The notes beneath the pieces are model-generated. The model was given only the letters and a program-made list of their open reading frames with translations. It was not told where the DNA came from and ran no database searches. A stretch of 64,000 nucleotides of DNA from Dasypus novemcinctus (taxonomy: Eukaryota > Chordata > Mammalia > Cingulata > Dasypodidae): contig NC_080680.1 in NCBI RefSeq assembly GCF_030445035.2, positions 96,415,157 through 96,479,156 on the forward strand. The letters run 5' to 3'. Each line of letters begins with the position of its first letter. Within the stretch, counting starts at the first letter, position 1. This document shows, one piece after another, positions 11,131-23,175 of the stretch. Position numbers and translations under genes: made by a program.

Positions 11131-13982
11131 AATAAACAAGCTGCCCTAGATAGCAAGAGACTGAACGATAGGCTTGCAGGAAATCGGAGGGTGGAGGAAG
11201 GATATGAGCTGATGTCTGCAGGGGTGGAGTTTAAGACGAGATGGTGGTAAGTATGAACACAAAGAAGAGATAAAAGGGGGGCAAGGGGTTGCCTTTGCTT
11301 GGGGCTTTGCGGGTTTGAGGGTGGCTGGGGAGGGACGGGTGGGTAACGTTGCCCAAAAGTGGGGGGAGGGAGGGGTAGCATACGAACCAGGAGAGGGTCA
11401 GGTGTTGGTGGAGAGTAAAATGCCGAGAAAATCATATCAAAATATAATAAAGAGGGTTACCTGTTTAGAAGGCTCAGAGGGGAGGGTCTGATGCAGGACG
11501 GGCTCCTGGGGAATGTCTAAATGCTCATTCTGCCAGAGTGGGTGACACCATGGGGTAGAAACCCAAGTAGTGAGAGTGGGGGTGGACCCACATCCTGGGG
11601 AGGACTAATGCCATCCAATAGAGGGAACTGTATCCCTCGAGAGAAAGGGTGGCTCCCAGGGCATTGGGGCAGTTGAGAAAGTTAGGCCCTGAACACTATT
11701 CCATCTATCTCTGGAAGTGGCTCCTCAGGAAACGGAGGTTGGCTATCACTGAGGGCACCAAGGTGGAAGGGAAAATGGACGTTAAATGTGTGGAACCAAG
11801 GTAAATGGGGGGTAAGAGAGGAGTTTCTTGAGAGTACACAAGGATGGATATAAAACATGTAATATTACACCATAACATATAGGAGATGACAGACTGATAA
11901 TGTAAACCATAATGTAAAACATAGGATAAATAAAAATGTAAAGAACTGTGTATCCTAAAGTATGCACCATAATGTAAACACAGATGTCACCTTGTTAGAA
12001 AGCTAATGTCTCAGACTCTGTACATCACTTTAAGTAAATATGATATGAATAGGGCGTAAGAGTATCACTGTGGAAGGGAAAAGGTTTTCTGGTGGATGTG
12101 TGGGAGTGCTGTATATTATATATATACATTGCTGTGGTCTAGGACTCCTGTGAAGAAAAGCTGAATAATTAGGGGGGGGGCGGGGAAAAAAAAAAAAAAG
12201 AAAAAAAAAAATAGGATGTGGAAATTTTTTCAAGTCAACATTCTTTATCTAAGTTCTTTATCTAACTTTATCCAAGTTCTTTATCTATCCTTTAAACTCA
12301 TCGCTATATGCCATTCCCTAGTAAGGGACCATGACATTATATTGGGCTTCAAATTTCGGGGCGTTCTGGATCACAGAGTGTTTCAACAATGGCAATGGAG
12401 GGATACTGGTATGGGATACCAATGACAGGTGATATATGACTGACAGGGAGCTGTACAGAACATATGTCCAGGGTGCATGGTAATGTTTGGATATACTCAT
12501 AGTGGCAATAATTAAAAACCACAGTAGGGGGGGTACTGGGTTCCTGGCCAGTGGTGCTCTGTTGTGGTCCCTAGGGGAGCAGCGACAGTCTCCCAGATAC
12601 AGTGGTGGGGACCGGGAGGGAGTGAGGGTTCAACAGTGAGCCCCTGATACTAATGACTATGCTTGTGAGCTGATAAACCCAAAATAATAACAAGGCCTAG
12701 AGCAACTTTGTGCCTGGGAATTTCCTTCTGTCAGCCTTCATGTTACTCAAATGTGGCCAGTCTCGAAGCCAAACTCAGCATGTAAATGCAATGCCTTCCC
12801 CCCAGCGTGGGACATGACACCCGGGGATGAGCCTCCCTGGCAACAAGGGACCACTATCAACTACCAACTGATGATGCAACTGGAAAATGACCTTATACGG
12901 AAGGTTCAATGCGGATCAGCAGAATATCCATGTCTACATAAAATACCATGACTTTAAAATGCTGTTTGACCTAAAGTAAGGGGGAAATGGAAAGGAGAAA
13001 TGAGTTTATATGGCTATGAGTTTCTAAAAAAGAGTCTGGAGGCTGGCAGAAGGTTTGCCCTCATGCACAACTGAGCAGAGTCAGAGAGACAGATAAAGCA
13101 GATACAACCCCCAGATATTGGTTCCTTTGAGGGCTAAAGAGACCCATGGGAGTTATGGTCATGGCCGATGGGGTTAACTACCAGGGCAGATGGCCCCTCT
13201 TTGGAAATGGTGTTTATGTGTGATGAATCTGGACTCAGATGGGATCTCCCTTCATAAGACTTTCATGCTAATGTGCTGGAGGTGCAGTTAATGTTGGGGT
13301 TTAAGATATATTTAGGGGATTTGAATCTCTGGACTGACAATGTGATAGCCAGATCCTGAGCCTCAACAGACTCCAGCACCTACAATCTGATTTATTGGAC
13401 TTACCACACTCAGCTAAGATGGAGGTGAAGAAGGACAACCACCACACCATGGAGCCTAGAGTGATTACAACTGAAAATGGGAGGATTGCATCCAGCATCC
13501 AGGTGGAATCTGAGCCTCCTCTTGACATAAAGGTGCAATGGACACAACCAATCCAGTGTCCACATAGAAGAGGTGGCATTGGATTGGGAAAAGTGGACAT
13601 AATGGACAAAGGGTATGGGGAAAGGCAGGAAGAGATGAGAGGTGGAGGCGTCTTCGGGACATGGAGCTGCCCTGGATGGTGCTTCAGAGGTAATCACCAG
13701 ACATTGTAAATCCTCACAGGGCCTACATGATGGAATAGAGGAGAGTATGGGCCATGATGTGAGCCAATGTATATGAGGTGCAGATGTGCCCAAAGATGTA
13801 CTTACCAAATCCAATGGATGTGTCATGATGATGGGAACGAGTGTTGTTGGGGGGGGGGGAGAGGGGGGGTGGGGGGGTGGGGTTGAATGGGACCTCACAT
13901 ATATATTTTTAATGTAATATTATTACAAAGTCAATAAAAAATAAAAAAATTAAAAAAAAAATCAAAAAAAAAAAAAAAAAAA
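11131..13982 (+). other. L1 C 3'UTR and poly(A) tail, about 2.8 kb
   Basis: It is continuous with ORF2 and ends in AATAAA (13933-13938) and a long A-rich tail. The whole region has no long conserved ORF; the ~160-aa minus-strand frame at 13410-13898 is not kept in L1 A. Human L1 3'UTRs are a few hundred bases. The same region is found in L1 A, L1 B, and in old fragments at 40420-41515, 50095-50345, 55458-55983 and 56110-57660, so it is a long-standing part of this L1 lineage. Visible parts: an internal A-tract (12186-12212) after a G-run, and a terminal G-rich block. Confidence 0.85.
13849..13883 (+). other. G-rich, quadruplex-prone tract near the L1 C 3' end
   Basis: Runs of 10, 7, 7 and 4 G separated by one to three bases lie about 55 bp upstream of the poly(A) signal. 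Equivalent tracts are in the duplicated copy (16379-16413) and in B (18866-18902). Human L1 3'UTRs also have a G-rich polypurine tract that can form a quadruplex. Function here is inferred. Confidence 0.7.
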
Positions 13983-13997
13983 AAAGAGGGTTACCTG
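13983..13997. repeat. Target-site duplication of L1 C, second copy
   Basis: AAAGAGGGTTACCTG directly follows C's poly(A) tail and matches 4234-4248 exactly. Confidence 0.9.
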
Positions 13998-16512
13998 TTT
14001 AGAATGCTCGGAGGGGAGGGTCTGATGCAGGACGGGCTCCTGGAGAATGTCTAAATGCTCATTCTGCCAGAGTGGGTGACACCATGGGGTAGAAACCCAA
14101 GTAGTGAGAGTGGGGGTGGACCCACATCCTGGGGAGGACTAATGCCATCAAATAGAGGGAACTGTATCCCTCGAGAGAAAGGGTGGCTCCCAAGGCATTG
14201 GGGCAGTTGAGAAAGTTAGGCCCTGAACTTCCATCTATCTCTGGAAGTGGCTCCTCAGGAAACAGAGGTTGGCTGTCACTGTGGGCACCAAGCTGGAAGG
14301 GAAAATGGACGTTAAATGTGTGGAACCAAGGTAAATGGGGGGTAAGAGAGGAGTTTCTTGAGAGTACACAAGGATGGATATAAAACATGTAATATTACAC
14401 CATAACATATAGGAGATGACAGACTGATAATGTAAACCATAATGTAAAACATAGGATAAATAAAAATGTAAAGAACTGTGTATCCTAAAGTATGCACCAT
14501 AATGTAAACACAGATGTCACCTTGTTAGAAAGCTAATGTCTCAGACTCTGTACATCACTTTAAGTAAATATGATATGAATAGGGCGTAAGAGTATCACTG
14601 TGGAAGGGAAAAGGTTTTCTGGTGGATGTGTGGGAGTGCTGTATATTATATATATACATTGCTGTGGTCTAGGACTCCTGTGAAGAAAAGCTGAATAATT
14701 AGGGGGGGGGCGGGGAAAAAAAAAAAAAAGAAAAAAAAAAATAGGATGTGGAAATTTTTTCAAGTCAACATTCTTTATCTAAGTTCTTTATCTAACTTTA
14801 TCCAAGTTCTTTATCTATCCTTTAAACTCATCGCTATATGCCATTCCCTAGTAAGGGACCATGACATTATATTGGGCTTCAAATTTCGGGGAGTTCTGGA
14901 TCACAGAGTGTTTCAACAATGGCAATGGAGGGATACTGGTATGGGATACCAATGACAGGTGATATATGACTGACAGGGAGCTGTACAGAACATATGTCCA
15001 GGGTGCATGGTAATGTTTGGATATACTCATAGTGGCAACAATTAAAAACCACAGTAGGGGGGGTACTGGGTTCCTGGCCAGTGGTGCTCTGTTGTGGTCC
15101 CTAGGGGAGCAGCGACAGTCTCCCAGATACAGTGGTGGGGACCGGGAGGGAGTGAGGGTTCAACAGTGAGCCCCTGATACTAATGACTATGCTTGTGAGC
15201 TGATAAACCCAAAATAATAACAAGGCCTAGAGCAACTTTGTGCCTGGGAATTTCCTTCTGTCAGCCTTCATGTTACTCAAATGTGGCCAGTCTCGAAGCC
15301 AAACTCAGCATGTAAATGCAATGCCTTCCCCCCAGCGTGGGACATGACACCCGGGGATGAGCCTCCCTGGCAACGAGGGACCACTATCAACTACCAACTG
15401 ATGATGCAACTGGAAAATGACCTTATACGGAAGGTTCAATGCGGATCAGCAGAATATCCATGTCTACATAAAATACCATGACTTTAAAATGCTGTTTGAC
15501 CTAAAGTAAGGGGGAAATGGAAAGGAGAAATGAGTTTATATGGCTACGAGTTTCTAAAAAAGAGTCTGGAGGCTGGCAGAAGGTTTGCCCTCATGCACAA
15601 CTGAGCAGAGTCAGAGAGACAGATAAAGCAGATACAACCCCCAGATATTGGTTCCTTTGAGGGCTAAAGAGACCCATGGGAGTTATGGTCATGGCCGATG
15701 GGGTTAACTACCAGGGCAGATGGCCCCTCTTTGGAAATGGTGTTTATGTGTGATGAATCTGGACTCAGATGGGATCTCCCTTCATAAGACTTTCATGCTA
15801 ATGTGCTGGAGGTGCAGTTAATGTTGGGGTTTAAGATATATTTAGGGGATTTGAATCTCTGGACTGACAATGTGATAGCCAGATCCTGAGCCTCAACAGA
15901 CTCCAGCACCTACAATCTGATTTATTGGACTTACCACACTCAGCTAAGATGGAGGTGAAGAAGGACAACCACCACACCATGGAGCCTAGAGTGATTACAA
16001 CTGAAAATGGGAGGATTGCATCCAGCATCCAGGTGGAATCTGAGCCTCCTCTTGACATAAAGGTGCAATGGACACAACCAATCCAGTGTCCACATAGAAG
16101 AGGTGGCATTGGATTGGGAAAAGTGGACATAATGGACAAAGGGTATGGGGAAAGGCAGGAAGAGATGAGAGGTGGAGGCGTCTTCGGGACATGGAGCTGC
16201 CCTGGATGGTGCTTCAGAGGTAATCACCGGACATTGTAAATCCTCACAGGGCCTACATGATGGAATAGAGGAGAGTATGGGCCATGATGTGAGCCAATGT
16301 ATATGAGGTGCAGAGGTGCCCAAAGATGTACTTACCAAATCCAATGGATGTGTCATGATGATGGGAACGAGTGTTGTTGGGGGGGGGGGAGAGGGGGGGT
16401 GGGGGGGTGGGGTTGAATGGGACCTCACATATATATTTTTAATGTAATATTATTACAAAGTCAATAAAAAATAAAAAAATTTAAAAAAAAAATCAAAAAA
16501 AAAAAAAAAAAA
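13998..16512 (+). repeat. Extra, chimeric L1 3'UTR unit from unequal crossover
   Basis: This 2.5-kb unit repeats the 3'UTR between TSD copies 2 and 3. Its left part (to about 14291) carries B-type bases ('gaacttccatc', 'aatgctcgg', 'ctggagaatg', 'aagctggaag'). From about 14448 it carries C-type bases ('aaaccataatg', 'aagaactgtg', 'agggcgtaag') and ends in a C-type poly(A) tail. A crossover between a B 3'UTR on one chromatid and a C 3'UTR on the other predicts this arrangement. A few sites in the right part match B and not unit 1; they are mostly CpG-type changes in unit 1 and are explained by later mutation. Confidence 0.82.
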
Positions 16513-16527
16513 AAAGAGGGTTACCTG
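16513..16527. repeat. Third copy of the L1 C target-site duplication
   Basis: AAAGAGGGTTACCTG occurs again at the junction between the duplicated unit and B's own 3'UTR. An L1 insertion makes two TSD copies; the third is explained by the crossover duplication. Confidence 0.88.
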
Positions 16528-18961
16528 TTTAGAATGCTCGGAGGGGAGGGTCTGATGCAGAACGGGCTCCTGGAGAATGTCTAAATGCTCATTCTGCCAG
16601 AGTGGGTGACACCATGGGGTAGAAACCCAAGTAGTGAGAGTGGGGGTGGACCCTCATCCTGGGGAGGACTAATGCCATCAAATAGAGGGAACTGTATCCC
16701 TCGAGAGAAAGGGTGGCTCCCAGGGCATTGGGGCAGTTGAGAAAGTTAGGCCCTGAACTTCCATCTATCTCTGGAAGTGGCTCCTCAGGAAACAGAGGTT
16801 GGCTGTCACTGTGGGCACCAAGCTGGAAGGGAAAATGGACGTTAAATGTGTGGAACCAAGGTAAATGGGGGGTAAGAGAGGAGTTTCTTGAGAGTACACA
16901 AGGATGGATATAAAACATGTAATATTACACCATAACATATAGGAGATGACAGACTGATAATGTAAACCGTAATGTAAAACATAGGATAACTAAGAATGTA
17001 AAAAACTGTGTATCCTAAAGTATGCACCATAATGTAAGCACAGATGTCACCTTGTTAGAAAGCTAGTGTCTCAGACTCTGTACATCACGTTAAGTAAATA
17101 TGATGTGAATAAGCTGTAAGAGTATCACTGTGGAAAGGAAAAAGTTTTGTGGTGGATGTATGGGAGTGCTGTATACTATATATATGCATTGCTGTGGTCT
17201 AGGGCTCCTGTGAAGAGAAGCTGAATAATCAGGGGAAAAAAAAAAAAAAAGAAAAAGATAGGAAGTAGAATTTTTTCCAAGTCAACAAGTGTTCTTTATC
17301 TAACCTTTAAACCCATTGCTATATGCCATTCCCTAGTAAGGGACCCTGACATTATATTGGGCTTCAAATTTCGGGGAGTTCTGGATCACAGAGTGTTTCA
17401 ACAATGGCAATGGAGGGATACTGGTATGGGATGCCATTGACAGGTGATATATGGCTGACAGGGAGCTGTACAGAACATATGTCCAGGGTACATGGTAATG
17501 TTTGGATATACTCATAGTGGCAACAATTAAAAACCACAGCAGGGGGGGTACTGGGTTCCTGGCCAGTGGTGCTCTGTCGTGGTCCCTAGGGGAGCAGCGA
17601 CAGTCTCCCATGTGCAGCAGCGGGGACCGGGAGGGAGTGAGGGTTCAACAGTGAGCCCCTGATGCTAATGACTATGCTTGTGAGCTGATAAGCCTAAAAT
17701 AAGAACAAGGCCTAGAGCAACATTGTGCCTGGGAATTTCCTCCTGTCAGCCTTCATGTTACTCAAATGTGGCCAGTCTCGAAGCCAAACTCAGCATGTAA
17801 ATGCAATGCCTTCCCCCCAGCGTGGGACATGACACCCGGGGATGAGCCTCCCTGGCACCGAGGGACCACTATCAACTACCAACTGATGATGCAACTGGAA
17901 AATGATCTTATACGGAAGGTTCAATGCGGATCAGCAGAATATCCATGTCTACATAAAATAACATGACTTTAAAATGCTGTTTGACCTAAAGTAAGGGGGA
18001 AATGGAAAGGAGAAATGAGTTTATATGGCTACGAGTCTCTAAAAAAGAGTCTGGAGGCTGTCAGAAGGATTGCCCTTATGCACAACTGAGCAGAGTCAGA
18101 GAGACAGATAAAGCAGATACAACCCCCAGATATTGGTTCCTTTGAGGGCTAAAGAGACCCATGGGAGTTATGGTCATGGCCGATGGGGTTAACTACCAGG
18201 TCAGATGGCCCCTCTTTGGAAATGGTGTTTATGTGTGATGAATCTGGACTCAGATGGGATCTCCCTTCATAAGACTTTCATGTTAATGTGCTGGAGGTGC
18301 AGTTAATGTTGGGGTTTAAGATATATTTAGGGGATTTGAATCTCTGGACTGACAATGTGATAGCCAGGTCCTGAGCCTCAACAGACTCCAGCACCTACAA
18401 TCTGATTTATTGGACTTACCACACTCAGCTAAGATGGAGTTGAGGAAGGACAACCACCACACCATGGAGCCTAGAGTGATTACAACTGAAAGTGGGAGGA
18501 TTGCATCCAGCATCCATGTGGAATCTGAGCCTCCTCTTGACATAGAGGTGCAATGGACACAACCAATCCAATGTCCACATAGAAGAGGTGGCATTGGATT
18601 GGGAAAAGTGGACATGGTGGCTGATGGGTATGGGGAAAGGCAGGAAGAGATGAGAGGTGGAGGCGTCTTTGGGACATGGAGCTGCCCTGGATGGTGCTTC
18701 AGAGGCAATCACCGGACATTGTAAATCCTCACAGGGCCCACTGGATGGAATGGGGGAGAGTATGGGCCATGATGTGGACCATTGACTATGAGGTGCAGAG
18801 GTGCCCAAAGATGTACTTACCAAATCCAATGGATGTGTCATGATGATGGGAACGAGTGTTGCTGGGGGGGGGGGGGGGGAGAGGTGGGGTGGGGGGGTGG
18901 GGTTGAATGGGACCTCACATATATATTTTTAATGTAATATTATTACAAAGTCAATAAAAAA
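16528..18961 (+). other. L1 B 3'UTR, remainder
   Basis: This is the right-hand part of B's 3'UTR after C and the duplicated unit. It shares the full order of blocks with 11463-13960 but has private differences (for example 'aagctgtaagagtatcactgtg', 'gggatgccattgacagg'). It ends in 'gtcaataaaaaaa' at the 16-bp TSD. Confidence 0.82.
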
Positions 18962-18977
18962 AAGATATAGGAGTTCT
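18962..18977. repeat. Target-site duplication of L1 B, right copy
   Basis: AAGATATAGGAGTTCT matches 3796-3811. A's ORF2 sequence resumes immediately after it on the minus strand. Confidence 0.9.
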
Positions 18978-21900
18978 TTATATATGCAAGTTATAAGTCT
19001 CTTATCGGATATATGGTTGCCAAATATTTTCTCCCATTATGTAGGTTCTCTTTTTACTTTCTTGACAAACTCTTTTGAGGTGCAGAAGGCTTTAATTTTG
19101 AGGAAGTCCCATTTATCTATTTGTTCTTTAGCTGCTCGTGCTTTTGGTGCGATGTTCGTGAAGCCATTTCCTATTACAAGGTCTTGTAGATGTTTCCCTA
19201 CACTGCTTTCCAAGGTCTTTATGGTCTTGGCTCTTATATTTAGGTCTTTGATCCATCTTGAGTTGATCTTTGTATAAGGTGTGCGATGGTAATCCTCTTT
19301 CATTCTTCTACTTATGGATATCCAGTTCTCCAGGCACCGTTTGCTGAATAGGCCATTCTCTCCCAGTTGAGAGGGTTTGGTGGCTTTATCGAATATTATA
19401 TGGCTATATATATGAGGTTCTATATCAGAACTTTCAATTCGATTCCATTGGTCTGTGTGTCTCTCCTTATGCCAATACCATCTCTTTTCACTACTGTAGC
19501 TTTGTAGTATGTTTTGAAGTCAGGGAGTGTGATTCCTCCAATTTCGTTTTTCTTTTTCAATATGTCTTTGGCTATTTGGGGCCTCTTCCCTTTCCAAATA
19601 AATTTCATAGTTAGTTTTTCTAGTTCCTTAAAGAAGGCTGTGTTGATTTTTATTGGGATTGCATTGAATGTGTAGATCAGTTTTGGTAGGATAGACATCT
19701 TAATAATATTTAGTCTTCCTATCCATGAACAGGGAATATTCTTCCATTTATCTAGGTCTTCTTTGATTTCCTTGAACATTCTTGTGTTGTTCTCGGTGTA
19801 TAAGTTTTTTACATCTTTAGTTAAATTTATTCCTAAATACTTGATTTTTTAACTTACTATTGTAAATGGTATTTGTTTCTTGATTTCCTCCTGAGCTTGC
19901 TCATTATTGGTGTACAGAAATGCTACTGATTTTTGCGCATTGATCTTATAACCTGCGACTTTACTAAACTCATTTATGAGCTCTAGAAGCTTTGTTGTAG
20001 ACCTCTCAGGGTTTTCTATGTATAGGATCATGTCATCTGCAAATAATGACATTTTGACTTCTTCCTTTCCAATTTGAATGCCTTTTATATCTGGTTCTCG
20101 CCTCAGTGCTCGAGCAAGTACTTCTAAGACAGTGTTAAATAGCAGGGGAGAGAGTGGGCATCCTTGTCTTGTTACTGAATTTAGAGGGAAGGATTTTAGG
20201 ATTTCTCCATTGTAAATGATGTTGGCTGTAGATTTTTCATATATACTCTTTATCATGTTCAGAAAATTTCCTTGTATTCTGATCTTTTGGAGTGTTTTCA
20301 TCAAGAAAAGGTGCTGTATTTTGTCAAATGCTTTTTCTGCATCTATAGATATAATCATGTGATTTTTTCCTTCAATCTGTTTATATGGTGTATTACATTG
20401 ATTGATTTTCTTATGTTGAACCATCCTTGCATACCTGGAATGAGTCCCACTTGGTCATGGTGTATAATTCATTTAATGTGATGTTGAAGAAGATTAGCAA
20501 GAATTTTGTTAAGTATTTTTGCATCTAGGTTCATTAGAGAAATTGGTCTGTAATTTTCCTTTCTTGTGGTGTCTTTGTTTGGCTTTGGTACTAGGGTAAT
20601 GTTGGCATCATAGAAGGAGTTAGGCAATGGTCCTTCTGTTTTGATTTTTTGGAAGAGTTTCAGCAGGATTGGTGTTAGTTCTCCCCAGAATGATTTATCG
20701 AATTCACCTGTGAAGCCATCTGGCCATGGACTCTTCTCAGTTGGGAGGTTTTTAATGACTGATTCTATCTCTTACTTGCGATTGGTTTGTTGAGATCATC
20801 AATTTCTTCCTTCATCAATATAGGCTGCTTATGTGTTTCTAGGAATTTGTCCATTTCCTCTGAATTGTCATTTTTTTGGAATATAGTTTTTCAAAGTATC
20901 CTCTTCTGATAGTCTTTATTTCTGTGGGGTCAGTGGTGATATCTCCTTTCTCATTTCTTATTTTGTGTATTTGCATCTTCTCTCTTTTTTTCTCTGTTAG
21001 TCTCGCTAAGGGTTTGTCAATTTTATTGATCTTCTCAAAAAACCAGCTCTTTATCTTGTTTATCTTTTCAAGTGCTTTCTTATTTCTATTTCATTCAGTT
21101 CTGCTCTTATCTTTGTTATTTCTTTCTTTTTCCTGTGGGAATACTTTGTTGCTTTTTCACTAATTCCTCCAAATGTGAGTTAGTTCTTCAATTTTTGCTC
21201 TTTCTTCTTTTTTGATGTATGAATTTATGGCTATAAATTTCCCTCTCAGTACGGCTTTTGCTGCATCCCATAAGTTTTGGTATGTTGTGTTATCATTATC
21301 ATTTGTTTCAAGGTAGTTATTGATTTCTTTTGAGATTTCCTCTTTGACCCACTGGTTTTTCTAAGAGTGTGATGTTTAATTTCCATATCTTGGTGTGTAA
21401 TCTGGGCCTCTGCCCTTGCAGATTTCCAGCTTCACTCCACTGTGGTCAGAGATATTATTTTGCATGATTTCGATCTTTCTGAATTCATTAAGCCTTTCTT
21501 TGTGGCCTAGCATATGGTCTATCTTGGAGAATGATCCATGTGCACTTGTGAAAAATGTATATCCTGCTGTATTTGGGGGTAATGATCTGTATATGTCTAT
21601 TAGATCCATCTCCTTTAATATATTGTTCAAATATTTTGTTTCTTTAGTGTTTCTCTTTTGAGATGTTCTGTCCAGAGTTGATAGTGGTGTATTAAAATCT
21701 CCCACTATAATTGAAGATGCATCTATTCTTTCACTTAGTTTTTCCAGCATTTGCCTCACGTATTTGGAGGCGCCCTTGTTGGGAGCATAAATATTTATGA
21801 TTGTTCATTCTTCTTGAGAGATTGTCCCTTTCACTACTAATATGCAGTATCCTTCTTTGTCTCTCACAATTGTTTCTCATTTAAAGTCCATTTTGTGTGA

Positions 21901-22133
21901 TATTAATATAGCTACTCCTGCCTTTTTTGGTTATTGTTTGCTTGTAAGATTGCTTTCCAACCATTCACTTTCAGCCTCTATGAGTCTCTGGGTCTAAGAT
22001 GTGTCTCTTGTAGACAGCATATAGGTGGGTCATATTTCTTTACCCAATGTCCCAGTCTGAATCTTTTGATAGGTGAGTTTAATCCGTTGACATTCAGTGT
22101 TATTACTTTCAAGGAATTATTTATGTTAGCCAT
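18978..22133 (-). pseudogene. L1 A ORF2, main part (broken)
   Basis: Minus-strand translation gives the ORF2 blocks in order: LNVNGL-type start near 22133, endonuclease with SKIDHMLG and SDH (around 21450), reverse transcriptase with FADD (around 20040), and further C-terminal blocks down to 18978. Frameshifts and stops split it into pieces near 21376-21759, 19849-20424, 19420-19779 and 19037-19303. The C-terminal end lies at 3451-3811, across the B insertion. Confidence 0.85.
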
Positions 22134-22202
22134 ATTTTGATTGGACTTGTGTTTGTCATATTTTGTTTGTTTTTTCTTCTCTTTTTGTCTTTTTTGTTGC
22201 TC

Positions 22203-23175
22203 TTACACTCTCCTCCAACTCTGCCTGTCCTCTTTTTTCCTTTCTTCCTGCAGAACTCCCTTTAGAATTTCTTGAAGGGGAGGTTTCTTGTTGGCATACT
22301 TTTTCAATTTCTGTTTATCTGTGAATATTTTGAGCTCTCCATCATTTCTGAATGCTAGTTTAGCTGGGTAGAGTATTCTTGGTTGGAAATGTTTTTCTTT
22401 TAGTACCTTGGCTATATCATACCACTGCCTTCTTGCCTCCATGGTTTCAGATGAGAAATCAGCACTTAATCTTATGGAGCCTCCCTTGTATGTCATGGTT
22501 CTCTTTTCTCTTGCTGCTTTTAGAATTTTCTCTTTGTCTTGAGCATTGGATAATTTGACAAGTATATGTCTTGGTGTGGGCCTGTTGGGGTTTATGATGT
22601 TTGGGGTGCGTTGTGCTTCTTGGATATGTTCATCTGTCTCTCTCAGTAGATTTGGGAAGTTTTCAGCCATTATTTCCTGCAACACCCCCTCTGACCCCTT
22701 TCCCTTCTCTTCTCCTTCTGGGATGCCTGTAATGCGTATGTTTGTGCATTTTGCATTGTCATTCAGGTCCCTAAGCCCTAACTGGATTTTTTCTATCTTT
22801 TTATCGATCAATTCTACTATCTGTTTGATTTCCGATGTACTGTCTTCCACATTGCTAATTCTCTGCTCTGCCTCTTCTAATCTGCTGCTATTTGCTCCGA
22901 GTGTATTTTTGATTTCTTGGTCTGTGCTGTTCGTTCCCATCATATCTGTTATCTTTTTGTGTATGTCTGCAATTTCCCCTCCAAGTGTTGTCTTCATATT
23001 GTTAACCTCTGCCTTTACTTCATTAAAATGTCTTTGATATATGTTCTGAGATCTTTAATTACTTGTGCAAAGTTCTGGTCCCCTTCCTGGTTTTTAGTTT
23101 GTTCATTGGATTCAGCCATGTTTTCCTGATTACTGGTTTGGTTTGTAGATTTTTGTTGCTGTCTGGTCATCATTT
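22203..23175 (-). pseudogene. L1 A ORF1 (frameshifted)
   Basis: An ATG pair at 23175-23170 starts an ORF1-like protein that aligns with C's ORF1 for about 40 residues, after which a small deletion near 23035 shifts the frame. The remaining 264 codons (from about 22997 to 22203) are open and contain the coiled coil, the RRM (NIRITGIPEGEE) and the C-terminal domain. ORF2 of the same element starts about 70 nt downstream. Confidence 0.85.

Larger units (their letters stand above)
4249..13982 (+). mobile_element. L1 'C': full-length LINE-1 with both ORFs intact (9.7 kb)
   Basis: Order: 5' end with a YY1-like site, GC-rich 51-bp monomers, a T-rich stretch, further 5'UTR, ORF1 (6269-7237), a 74-nt spacer, ORF2 (7312-11130), a 2.8-kb 3'UTR, AATAAA and a long poly(A). 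A perfect 15-bp TSD flanks it. Both reading frames are open along their whole length, so the copy is young and could be retrotransposition-competent as far as coding capacity goes. Human L1 is about 6 kb; the extra length is mostly 3'UTR. Whether it is expressed cannot be seen from sequence. Confidence 0.93.
3812..18961 (+). mobile_element. L1 'B': 5'-truncated LINE-1 inserted in L1 A, itself split by L1 C
   Basis: B starts in the last part of ORF2 (the position equivalent to 11009 of C), runs through the ORF2 stop and about 100 bp of 3'UTR sequence to 4248, is interrupted by L1 C and a later duplication, and resumes at 16528 with its own 3'UTR to a short A-rich end. 5' truncation, A-rich 3' end and a 16-bp TSD are the standard signs of target-primed reverse transcription. 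B's 3'UTR differs from C's at a few percent of sites, so it is a different and older copy. Confidence 0.87.

Noticed and set aside
13849-13883. G-runs as an assembly artefact
   Set aside because: Equivalent G-rich tracts are present at the same place in three copies with small length differences, so they are a real feature, although exact lengths may be unreliable.
13410-13898. Recurrent minus-strand ORF of 162 codons in the 3'UTR copies
   Set aside because: It recurs only because the DNA is duplicated; it is shortened in B and not kept in L1 A, and the peptide is low complexity (Ser/Pro/His).
4249-13982. Tandem L1s joined head to tail at 4248
   Set aside because: The 3' end of an older L1 directly abutting a new 5' end looked like a tandem array, but the TSD shows that C inserted within B's 3'UTR.
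11463-18961. 2.5-kb tandem repeat as a new satellite or independent transposon
   Set aside because: The first unit is continuous with ORF2 of L1 C, the same continuity is seen in L1 A, and unit borders are poly(A) plus the L1 TSD. An L1 3'UTR with one crossover duplication explains it.
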